NCBI GenBank assembly: GCA_016717855.1
Contig: JADKEV010000017.1
Coordinates: forward strand, 59,918 to 123,917
Direction of reading: 5' to 3'
Length of the DNA: 64,000 nucleotides
Source of the DNA: Betaproteobacteria bacterium
Lineage (GTDB): Bacteria > Pseudomonadota > Gammaproteobacteria > Burkholderiales > Casimicrobiaceae
Shown here piece after piece: positions 8,413-17,160 of the stretch. The translations under genes and the position numbers were made by a program. The notes beneath the pieces were generated by a model. It was given only the letters and a program-made list of their open reading frames with translations, had not been told where the DNA came from and did not search any database. Numbering within the stretch: the first letter of the stretch is position 1; every line of letters starts with the position of its first letter.

Positions 8413-10812
8413 CTACTCGATCAGTTCCACCCGGACGTCACGTGCGCTCGACCGCCCGCGGTCGTCCACCGCGCGGAGCACGTACGCGCCAGGACCCGGC
8501 CGCCAGCCCAGCGCCACGCCGGGCGCGGCGGCGCCGAGGTACGAGCCGTTGGCAAACCAATGCAACGCGTGAACGTCGGCGCCGGCCGCGGCGGCCAGCG
8601 CGATGACCTGCGGTTCCGCGCCGGCCCTCTGGGTGTAGGTCGTCGCCCGCAGCGGCGACGTGATCGCGGGCGGTGCGCCGGCGGCGGTGGCGTCCGCCCC
8701 GACCACGCAGGATGCCGCAGGCGGCTGTCGGCGGGGCATCCCGGCCTGCGCGAACAACTGCGCGAGGTCGGAGGGCCAGAATTCATAGACTTCCATCCGG
8801 ACGTTCGCTGCATCGTGCGGCGGGCACGCGGGGCGGCCGGTGCGGGTGTCGATCGCCACGGTCCGGTGCAGCGTGCTGAGCGCGATCGGCGACTTGCCGG
8901 GAATGAACCAGGTTTGCGCGCGCAGCGGGCAATCGGCGTTGGGCAGATCGCCGGAGGCGGCGCAGACCTCGATCCGCCGCAGGTTGGGCGGCTGCCGGAA
9001 CGCCGGTTCGGTAATGGCCGGTTGCGTCGCAACGACGGCGTCGACGATCTGGAAGAACAGCGGCGCCGCGGCCTGCAGCCCGACGAATGCCGGATTGCCC
9101 TGGCCGTCGAAGTTGCCGACCCACACCGCGAGCACATAGGGCCCGAACACGCCGACCGTCCAGGCGTCGCGAAACCCCCATGACGTGCCGGTCTTCCACG
9201 CCACCGGAATGCGGGCTCTTGCGGACCACGCGAGATCCGGTCGCGGATTGTCGCGCAGGATGTCGAGGACGATGAAGCTCGCTTCTTCCGATAGCAGCCG
9301 GAGTTCCGCCGCGCGGCCTTCCGCCGGCTCCGCTCGCAGTCCGTTGGCGCGAACCTCGCCGCCGCCGGTGCCCTCCGGCGTCCGCACATAGCGGACGGGC
9401 CGCGCCACGCCCCGATTGGCCAACATTGCGTACAGACGCACGAGTTCTTCCATCGTGACTTCTCCGCCGCCCAGCGCCAAGCCCAGGCCGTAGTGCTTCT
9501 CGCTCTGCATGCGGGCGACGCCCGCGTTCCTCAGGAACTGGTAGAGCGTCGGCTGCGCGAGCCGCGCGCTGACGGCCACCGCGGGCACGTTGCGGCTCTT
9601 GATCAGCGCCTCGCGCGCGGGGATCGGGCCGGCGAAGCGGCCGTCGAAGTTCTCCGGCGTGAACGGACCGAATGCCGTGGGCGCGTCCTTCAGCACCGTC
9701 AGCGGATGGAGCAGGCCCTGGTCGAGCGCCAGCCCGTAGATGAACGGCTTGAGCGTGGAGCCCGGCGAGCGCCGCGCCTGCGCCCCGTTGACCTGGCCGT
9801 CGATGGTCGTGTCGAAGAAATCGGCCGAACCCACGAGCGCGCGCACGCTCATGTCGCGGGTGTCGAGCAGCATCGCGCTGGCGTTGGCGATGCCCAGCCG
9901 CCGCTCGCGCGCGACGTGGCTCTGGATCTGGCGCTCGAGGGTCTGCTGCAGCTTGAGGTCGAGCGTCGAATGGAGCACGTTTCCAGCGGGGGCCAGCGTG
10001 CGGTCGGCGAGCAGCATTGCGGCGGCGTGCGGGGCGCGAAACGGCAGGTCCGCCGTGCCCCGCAGATGCAACGGCAGGCGCACCAGTCCGGCCTGGTCGG
10101 CCGCCGCCGGATGCCGTGCCACCCAGCGCGCGTAAAGCCTGTTGCGCGCATCGGCCAGCGACTTCTTCTGCGTGTCCCCGAGCGCGCGGCGCGACGGACT
10201 CTGCGGAATCACGGCGAGGGTCAACGCTTCCGCGAGACCCAGGCTGCGCGGCGGGCGATTGAAGTAGATCAGGCTGGCCGCCCCCACGCCCTCGATGTTC
10301 TGCCCGTAGGGCGCCAGGTTCAGGTACGCCTCCAGGATCTGCGCTTTCGAGTAGAGCAGTTCCAGTTCCACCGCGCGCGCGATCTGCCTGGCCTTGCCCC
10401 ACGGGCTGCGAGTGTTCAGCCGATAGAACAGCCGCGCAAGTTGCATCGTGATGGTCGACCCGCCCTGGCGCGCGCCGCCGGCGTAGGTGCGCACGCCGGC
10501 ACGGAGCAACGCCGCGGGATTCACGCCGGGATGCACGTAGAAGTGCCTGTCCTCGTGCAGCAGCACGGCTTCGACCAGTTCCGGCGACATCGCCGGCAGC
10601 GGCGTCCAGAGCCGGTACTTGTCGTCGTCCGCCAGCGTAAGCCGCAACAGCCTGCCCTGCATGTCGACCACCGCGCGCGAGGTTGAAAACGCCGCGGCGA
10701 GCGGCGGGCGCGGCCAATGGCGAAGCACGAGCAGCAGCGCGGCCAGCACGGCAACCACGAGCAGCGGGACCGTGAGCCGCGCACGCAGGCGCCGCAATGC
10801 GCTGGCATTCAC
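8413..10812 (-). CDS. pbpC: Penicillin-binding protein 1C
   Basis: Bifunctional peptidoglycan glycosyltransferase/transpeptidase-like protein of the inner membrane, 799 aa. An N-terminal membrane helix (about 13-33) is followed by the GT51 domain with EDRHFYVHPG and GGSTITMQLARL. The penicillin-binding domain has SPGSTLKPF (SxxK), SRN and WKTGTSW (KTG box), and the PBP1C-specific C-terminal beta domain completes the protein. The start is a GTG, because homology begins at VNASALRRLR and no ATG is near; no convincing Shine-Dalgarno was seen. It lies 95 bp downstream of an alpha-2-macroglobulin gene on the same strand, the classical pbpC/A2M pair thought to repair breached cell wall while trapping invading proteases. 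Confidence 0.93.
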   Translation of the reverse strand: MNASALRRLRARLTVPLLVVAVLAALLLVLRHWPRPPLAAAFSTSRAVVDMQGRLLRLTLADDDKYRLWTPLPAMSPELVEAVLLHEDRHFYVHPGVNPAALLRAGVRTYAGGARQGGSTITMQLARLFYRLNTRSPWGKARQIARAVELELLYSKAQILEAYLNLAPYGQNIEGVGAASLIYFNRPPRSLGLAEALTLAVIPQSPSRRALGDTQKKSLADARNRLYARWVARHPAAADQAGLVRLPLHLRGTADLPFRAPHAAAMLLADRTLAPAGNVLHSTLDLKLQQTLERQIQSHVARERRLGIANASAMLLDTRDMSVRALVGSADFFDTTIDGQVNGAQARRSPGSTLKPFIYGLALDQGLLHPLTVLKDAPTAFGPFTPENFDGRFAGPIPAREALIKSRNVPAVAVSARLAQPTLYQFLRNAGVARMQSEKHYGLGLALGGGEVTMEELVRLYAMLANRGVARPVRYVRTPEGTGGGEVRANGLRAEPAEGRAAELRLLSEEASFIVLDILRDNPRPDLAWSARARIPVAWKTGTSWGFRDAWTVGVFGPYVLAVWVGNFDGQGNPAFVGLQAAAPLFFQIVDAVVATQPAITEPAFRQPPNLRRIEVCAASGDLPNADCPLRAQTWFIPGKSPIALSTLHRTVAIDTRTGRPACPPHDAANVRMEVYEFWPSDLAQLFAQAGMPRRQPPAASCVVGADATAAGAPPAITSPLRATTYTQRAGAEPQVIALAAAAGADVHALHWFANGSYLGAAAPGVALGWRPGPGAYVLRAVDDRGRSSARDVRVELIE

Positions 10813-10907
10813 GATCCGGGCCGCCTGCAGCCTGCCGCACTCTGCCCCACCCGGGGCTTCGTGCCGATCCTTCGCGGGCGCTTGGTCCCCATGCGAGGCA
10901 CCGCGCG

Positions 10908-13900
10908 TCAGCGCTTCTCCACGCTCATCGTACCGCCCAGCGAACGCGCCTTCACCGCGCGGTCGTACATCCCCTCGCCGTAGGCCGGCGGGGTCACGAA
11001 CGTGCCGGCGTTGGTCGCCTTGATCCGGTACACGAACTCGTTGGCGTCCTTGTCGATCGCCCCGTAGAGCACGACGCGGTCCTCGCGCAGTTCCACGTAG
11101 TCGGGCTGCCAGGTCGACTTCCTGCCGCGGCCGATCGGCGCGACCCAGCGCGGCTCGCCCTGTCCTCGTGCCCGCCCTTCGTCCCCCTCCTCGTTGTCCG
11201 CGGCGGATTGTCCTCCCGCGCCCGGGCCCTGCTGCGCCTGCCCGGGCGTGAGGTCGCGGCTGGCCTCGGGCACGCGCGTGTCGAGCACGAGTTCGAAGCC
11301 GCCCGGCAGCAGGTCCACCAGCACCACGCTGTCGATGCTCTTCCGGTCCACGCCGCGGAATTTCAGGTGCACTTCCAACTCGTCGCCCAGCTTCACGCTC
11401 TTGACCGCCTTGCCCGCGGCATCGGTGTACTCGCGCAGAATCTCGAGTCCCTGCCGGACCTCCGTCGTGGGCGGCGCGATGTCGAAGCCGGACTGGTTGA
11501 CCACGTAGAACGCGGTCGTGTCGCCGGCGTTGCTGAACTGCACCCTGGCCGCGTCGGCGGTGAAGTTCACGCGCGGCAGCAGGCCGGCGGGCAGCGGCAG
11601 ATCGCGCGCCTTGCCATCCTTCAGCAGTTCCTTCACGCCGAGCTTGCCCATCACCTCGGCGCCGCCGGTCAGCGCCGCGATCGCATCCAGCGCCAGGATC
11701 ACATGCGCCGACGAGTAGGTGTTGTAACGGTTTTCGGCGATCGGCTTGACCAGGTTCTCCAGCACCGTTGGCGGCAGCGCGGCGTGGCGCGCCGGGAAGT
11801 GCCTGGCCAGCAGGTAGACGATCTGCGCATCGCGCGTCAGGTCGTCGTTGTAGCGCTCGTGGGAATGGTCCTTGCCGTCGCGCTTCACGCCGGGCTTGAC
11901 CTCGGCGATCAGCTTGTCCGCCAGTCGGTCCTGCTTGAGCAGCTGATAGGTCGCCGCCAGGTACGCCGCCGCCGTGTCCGCGCCCCAGGTCTTCGCGTGA
12001 TTGTCTTCCAGCCGCTTTTGCACGGCCGCCGCGAGGTTGGACGTAACCACACCCTGGCGCGTGAGCAGATACGCCGCATAGGCGCGCACGCGCTCGTCGG
12101 CCAGCGTTGTCCCTTCGCTGCCTGCGAGCTGCCGCAGATAGTTGTTGGCGCTGGTCAGCATGTCCTGCGGCACCAGTTCGCGGCGCTCGCGCGCCTCGAT
12201 CAGGAAGTGCACCGCATGCACGGCCGCCGCGTCGTCGACCAGCGGATTCGCCGCCCACAGACCGAAGCCGCCGTCGCCGTTCTGCCGGCTGCGCAGCGTC
12301 GCGATCAGCTTGGCGAGCGACGCGCCGCGCTCGGCCCTGACCATCCCGAACTCGGGGCGCTCGCCCAGGATCAGCGCCGGCAGCGCCTGGCTGACGATCT
12401 GCTCGGTGCATGAATACGGATAGGCGCTCAGGTAGGCGGAGAGCCCTTGCGCAAGCACCAGCGGCACCGGCGATACGCTCGCCTCGAGCTTGCGGAATTC
12501 CGCGAACATCGTCCGCGACACGGGCACCTCGGCCGTCCCGTTGCGGACGTTGCCGGCCGCGAGCACGGTCTCGAACGGGCTCGCCGGCCGCACGCTGATG
12601 CCGGTGCCGATCTTCGCGGACTTCCCGTTCATGCTGGCCACGAACTGCAGACTCGCCGCTCCCGGCTGCGGCCGCGCCTTGACGCGGAACGACGCGACGC
12701 CTTCGCGCATTTCGCCGATCTTCAGTTCCAACTTCGCGCTGCCCAGCACTTCCAGGTGCGGCGACGTCGTCAAGGCCAGCGCAATCGGCGCCTCTCCACC
12801 CGACCCGGCGACGTTGTTGGCGACGCCGACGCTGATGTCGAATTCGTCGCCAGGGGTCACCGTCAGCGGGACGTTGGGCGAGATCACGAAATCGCCGCGC
12901 ACCAATGTCCTGCCCTGGAAAACGCCGACCGCGCTGTCGGAAACCGCGACCGCCATCACGCGCAGCGTACCGTTGAACGCGTCGGGCACCGTGTACGTCA
13001 GTTCGCGCTCCTCCGGCCCGGAGTCGAGGATGCCGGACCAGTAGGCAACCGGCTGGTCGCGCTTCCTCTTGAACGGATTGAGATGGCGGCCGAGCGCGCC
13101 CTCGCCGTCGCCGCCCGCGGCCGCGGCCGCCATCACTCGTTTGAATTCCGGAATGATCAGGTCGAGGATCTGCGCGGTGCGCACCTCGAGCGCGCGCTTC
13201 TGGAAGAAGAATCCCAGCGGATCCGCGTTCTTGTAGCGGGCGACCTGCAGGATGCCTTCGTCGACGGCGAACACCACGATGCGCGCCGGCTGGTCGGTCT
13301 TGTACCGGAACTTCATCGTTTCGCCGGGCTTGACCAGATCCGGCGCCGCGACCTGCACGGCGGTCCTGCGCGAGTCGAGGCTGACCGAGAACGGCACCAC
13401 GCCGTACGACAGCGGGCTGGCATGGATCTCGTCGGACGCCGGATCGCGGATGAAGGTCACCGTCACGTACCCGTTGCCGTCGAAGTCCTTCGGGAGCCGG
13501 ATCTTCTGGACCGAACTCGTCGTGCCCGCCTTGAACCACTGCGCCGCATGGACCTTTTCGCGCTCGATGGTGATCAGCCCGGCGCCGGTGTAAGGCGCCT
13601 GGATCTGCAACTCGATCTCGTCGCCCCTGGCGAAGTCCTTGCGGCTGAGCGTGAGCTGCAGCTCGGCGTTCTTCTCCAGCGACCGCGACAGGTTCGCCTG
13701 CCCCGCCACGTTGTATTCGACGCGCGCAAGCTCTTGTCCCTGCGCGTCGCGGACGACCACCGCGAAGTTGCCCGGGGTGCCGGTGGCCAGCGCGTGCCGG
13801 GCGCCGCCTGCGGCGATCGCCAGCGGCTGCTCGCCCACGAGCACCTCTTTCTTTCGCGACTCGTATTTGAACGTGCCGTTGTCCTGTCTAGTCAGCACCG

Positions 13901-16844
13901 ACACGAACTTGCGCTCGACCTGCTGGATCGTCAAGTTGTCGACCGCGGTCCTTTTCGCTTGCGCATCGATCGCGATGAAGTCGACGCGCCGCTCCGCGCC
14001 GCGGCTGACGTAGCCCAGGTCGCCGTCGGCCTTGTAGCCGACCAGCCATGGCATGTTCGACACCAGCTGCGCGGTCTCCGCGGTGACACCGCGCCCGCCG
14101 TCGGCCTCGAATCCTTGCGCGAGGAAGTGCAGCCGGTACGTCGCGCGCGCGAAGCGCCCGAGGTTCAGGTCGAACTCCGCCTCGCCCTTGTCGTCGGACT
14201 TCGCGTCCTTGAGCTGCTCGGTCACGCCTTCCTTCGCGCGCTGCGGATCGTAGAACGTGTAGTCGCGGAAGCCCGCAAAGGCGGGGTAGGCCGGGGACAG
14301 GGTGAGCGTGCCCGTCACCCGCCGGTTCTCGGCCGGCGTGCCGAACAGGTTCTGCAGGTTGATCCGCGCCTTGAGATCCTGCGGGGATACCCAGCCTTCG
14401 GCTGCCTCGCTGGAGAGCCGCGCGCTCATCTTCAGGCGGTCCGGCGTGAACTCCTGGACCTTGATCACCAACGCGCCGATCTGGCTGTCGGGGCGCCCGT
14501 CCTTGACGATGTAGAGATTGACGCTGTAGTCGCCGGTGGGCGCGGTGTCCTGCGTGGTGTGGCGCAACGCTTCGAACCCCGACGGCGAAAGCCTGAGCCG
14601 CTCGCGCTTGATGGCGAGGCCGCGCGCATCGAGCAGTTCCGCCTCAAGCGGAATTCCGGCCAGCTTCCGGGTCCAGTCGGTCGCCTTGACGATCATGCCG
14701 ATCCGGATTTCCTCCCCGGGCCGGTAGATGCCGCGGTCGGAAAACAGATACGCGGAGAGCTTGCCTGAATCCGCGGCGTTGGCGACACCGCCGATGTCGA
14801 AGCGCGAATAGTCGAGCTGGCGGTCGTGGCGATTGATCGGCAGGAACGAGACGTCGCCCGCCTTGCGCACAATGTAGAGCGTCGGCTGCTTTTCGCGCAC
14901 GAACGTGCGCAGGTCCGGGAAGTGCGCGCGGCCGGCGGCGTCGGTCGCCTGCGCGAGCACCGACTGGCCGTTCTTGCCGATCACTTCGACGGTCGCGCCG
15001 GCCACCGGGTCGCCGGTATGGATCGACTGCACGAACACGTCCTGGCTGTCGTCGACCGAACGCTTGACGAGAATCCCGAGATCGGTCACCACGACCAGCC
15101 GCTTGTCGAGCGCGCCGGTGGTCCGCCTTGCCGCCGGATCGTAGCTTTCCGCCCGCAGCAGGAACACGCCGCGGCGCCCGCCGTCGGCCTCCAGGTACCG
15201 GGCCAGGTCGAGCGACTGGTACTGCGGCTTGCCCGGGGCCTGCGTCGGCAATTCGATCACCTGGCTGAAGCGCTCGGTGATGTTGGACTCGTCGAAGTTG
15301 AACGAGAACTCGGGCCTGGAAAAACTGCCACCCTGCGCCTGCGAGACCAGGTGCTGGATTTGCTGTGGCAGCAGCCGGCCGATTTCGAAGCGGATCCCTT
15401 CGACGTCGCGCGCCACCACCGACAGTTTCTTCTCCCCGGAGAGCGCCAGCAGCGAGCCGGCGGCCATGATCCGCAATTCGCGCGGGAAGGGCGGGACCTT
15501 GACGACGAAGTCGAGATCTCGGCCCAGCTGGTAGCCGCCGAACGACTTGAGCCCCCTGGCGACTTTCACGTAGACATAGCGCCCGGGCTCGGCCTGGTAC
15601 TTGAAGCTGTGCAACTCGCTGTTCTCGCGCTCGGTCGGCACCGGCTGGAGCTTCAGCGCTTCGCTCTGCTGCAGGATTTCGGCGCCGATGCGGGCCTTGT
15701 CGCCCTCCCAGTTGTGGCGCTGCCTGCGTTCCTCGGGCTTGGTCGACGGATGATAAGGGGGCAGCAGCCACGCACTGACGCTCTTGCCCATTTCCTGCTC
15801 GTTGACCAGCGACGACGCCTCCGCGACCAGCAGCTGCTCGGGCTCGAAGCGTTCGTTGTTGACCAACGCGTGCTGCACTGAATTCACGGCGAGGCTGTAG
15901 AGCCCCGGGACCGAAACCGGGCGCAGTATCTTGTCGGCGGCCGGCGGCCCGCCGCGCGCGGCGCGCGCCCCGGCATCGACCAGCACGTCGAGCGTCGTCG
16001 GCTTTGCCGGAATCGGCAGGGGCTCCGAATGAACGAAGGCGTTTACCTTCCACTTGTCGTAACTGACCTTGAACGGCGTGGTCTGGGCGCCGAGGCCGAG
16101 GATGCCTTCGCTCTGGCCGGCCAGGCGCAGCGTGATGCGCTTTTCGAAATCGGCGGTGTCCACCGGGTGGCTGAAGTTGACGGTGGCGACGACCTTTTTC
16201 GCCGCCGGATCGACGGGGTCCTGGTAGAACTTCGCCTCGGTGACCTTGACCGCGAACGGCGCGGACCGGAACCGTATCTTGTAGTCCGCGAGGCGGACCT
16301 GCTCCGCCAGCGCGACGCGGCGGTCCAGCGCGACGGTGAATTCCCCGCCCACCGGCCATTCGGCGCGGGGATCGAAGCGGAGCACCTTGTCGCCATCCCA
16401 CCGCCACTTCCCTTCCACCTTCGGATCGATCGCGATGCCGGCGCCGGCCTCCTTGCCCACATCCTTCAGCGGTGCGACCGATGCCGCGAATTCGACGAGC
16501 AACGGCTCTGGCCGGGCCTCGCTGTCCTCGACGCGCAGCGGCCCCGGCTCGGTGACCTTGTAGGTTACCAGTACGGGCTTTGGCTGCGCCTCCCACCATT
16601 GCCATCCGGCGTAGCCGCCGGCGGCGCCGGCGGCGATCAGCGCCAGGCCCAACAGCGCTGCGCGCGGACGCTCGCGCAACCGACCGCCGGCCGCCGCCGC
16701 TTGTTCGAGACCACGCTGCAGCCAGCGCGGTGGCTCCCACGACCAGCTCCCGAACACGGGTTGCAGAATCAACGCGAGCGACCGCCTGAACCAGCCACCG
16801 AGTGTCCGGATACGCGCGCCGAACCGGACTCTGCCCGTTGCCAT
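10908..16844 (-). CDS. Bacterial alpha-2-macroglobulin family protein
   Basis: Very large (1978 aa) periplasmic protease trap of the YfhM/YfaS type. An N-terminal cytoplasmic stretch and one membrane helix (about residues 63-82, ALLGLALIAAGAAGG) anchor it, rather than a lipobox. Macroglobulin-like MG domains follow. The thioester motif is CTEQ within YPYSCTEQ (Cys about 1479), so the reactive Cys and Gln are retained; the common form is CLEQ. It is longer than the roughly 1650-aa E. coli YfhM. A C-terminal region contains receptor-binding-like beta domains. The start ATG follows AGGGAGAG. It forms an operon with pbpC, which implies joint action at sites of envelope damage. Confidence 0.92.
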   Translation of the reverse strand: MATGRVRFGARIRTLGGWFRRSLALILQPVFGSWSWEPPRWLQRGLEQAAAAGGRLRERPRAALLGLALIAAGAAGGYAGWQWWEAQPKPVLVTYKVTEPGPLRVEDSEARPEPLLVEFAASVAPLKDVGKEAGAGIAIDPKVEGKWRWDGDKVLRFDPRAEWPVGGEFTVALDRRVALAEQVRLADYKIRFRSAPFAVKVTEAKFYQDPVDPAAKKVVATVNFSHPVDTADFEKRITLRLAGQSEGILGLGAQTTPFKVSYDKWKVNAFVHSEPLPIPAKPTTLDVLVDAGARAARGGPPAADKILRPVSVPGLYSLAVNSVQHALVNNERFEPEQLLVAEASSLVNEQEMGKSVSAWLLPPYHPSTKPEERRQRHNWEGDKARIGAEILQQSEALKLQPVPTERENSELHSFKYQAEPGRYVYVKVARGLKSFGGYQLGRDLDFVVKVPPFPRELRIMAAGSLLALSGEKKLSVVARDVEGIRFEIGRLLPQQIQHLVSQAQGGSFSRPEFSFNFDESNITERFSQVIELPTQAPGKPQYQSLDLARYLEADGGRRGVFLLRAESYDPAARRTTGALDKRLVVVTDLGILVKRSVDDSQDVFVQSIHTGDPVAGATVEVIGKNGQSVLAQATDAAGRAHFPDLRTFVREKQPTLYIVRKAGDVSFLPINRHDRQLDYSRFDIGGVANAADSGKLSAYLFSDRGIYRPGEEIRIGMIVKATDWTRKLAGIPLEAELLDARGLAIKRERLRLSPSGFEALRHTTQDTAPTGDYSVNLYIVKDGRPDSQIGALVIKVQEFTPDRLKMSARLSSEAAEGWVSPQDLKARINLQNLFGTPAENRRVTGTLTLSPAYPAFAGFRDYTFYDPQRAKEGVTEQLKDAKSDDKGEAEFDLNLGRFARATYRLHFLAQGFEADGGRGVTAETAQLVSNMPWLVGYKADGDLGYVSRGAERRVDFIAIDAQAKRTAVDNLTIQQVERKFVSVLTRQDNGTFKYESRKKEVLVGEQPLAIAAGGARHALATGTPGNFAVVVRDAQGQELARVEYNVAGQANLSRSLEKNAELQLTLSRKDFARGDEIELQIQAPYTGAGLITIEREKVHAAQWFKAGTTSSVQKIRLPKDFDGNGYVTVTFIRDPASDEIHASPLSYGVVPFSVSLDSRRTAVQVAAPDLVKPGETMKFRYKTDQPARIVVFAVDEGILQVARYKNADPLGFFFQKRALEVRTAQILDLIIPEFKRVMAAAAAGGDGEGALGRHLNPFKRKRDQPVAYWSGILDSGPEERELTYTVPDAFNGTLRVMAVAVSDSAVGVFQGRTLVRGDFVISPNVPLTVTPGDEFDISVGVANNVAGSGGEAPIALALTTSPHLEVLGSAKLELKIGEMREGVASFRVKARPQPGAASLQFVASMNGKSAKIGTGISVRPASPFETVLAAGNVRNGTAEVPVSRTMFAEFRKLEASVSPVPLVLAQGLSAYLSAYPYSCTEQIVSQALPALILGERPEFGMVRAERGASLAKLIATLRSRQNGDGGFGLWAANPLVDDAAAVHAVHFLIEARERRELVPQDMLTSANNYLRQLAGSEGTTLADERVRAYAAYLLTRQGVVTSNLAAAVQKRLEDNHAKTWGADTAAAYLAATYQLLKQDRLADKLIAEVKPGVKRDGKDHSHERYNDDLTRDAQIVYLLARHFPARHAALPPTVLENLVKPIAENRYNTYSSAHVILALDAIAALTGGAEVMGKLGVKELLKDGKARDLPLPAGLLPRVNFTADAARVQFSNAGDTTAFYVVNQSGFDIAPPTTEVRQGLEILREYTDAAGKAVKSVKLGDELEVHLKFRGVDRKSIDSVVLVDLLPGGFELVLDTRVPEASRDLTPGQAQQGPGAGGQSAADNEEGDEGRARGQGEPRWVAPIGRGRKSTWQPDYVELREDRVVLYGAIDKDANEFVYRIKATNAGTFVTPPAYGEGMYDRAVKARSLGGTMSVEKR

Positions 16845-17160
16845 GTTCTCTCCCTGTTATCGTGCCGACCGTGACCGGATGGATGCCAAGTTTACCCTCG
16901 CGGCCCGGCAGTCCCGCGGCGCGGGACCGGACTTCCCATCAACCAGCATCGGTGACCCGCATGACAGAAGTATGGCGGCGCCATGGCATCCTGCCGATAA
17001 TTGGCGTGCAAGCCGCAGGCAGGCTGACCGCGCTCGCGCCGGGCTGAGTGTAGACACCGGCGATTTGCCGCGGGCGCACCTAGTACAATGCGCCGGGGCA
17101 GCGCGCGGGGCAATGCGTGGTGGCCGTCGGACGATTCGCAGCACGATTTCGGGAGATCCA
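16845..17160. other. Divergent intergenic region
   Basis: 316 bp between the divergently transcribed macroglobulin and fused spermidine-synthase-like genes. It holds a TACAAT -10-like hexamer on the plus strand (17091-17096) without a convincing -35. No RNA gene, repeat or additional reading frame stands out. Confidence 0.5.

Noticed and set aside
10812..13539. Extension of the pbpC frame upstream to 13539
   Set aside because: This part lies inside the macroglobulin gene in another frame and has no PBP homology.
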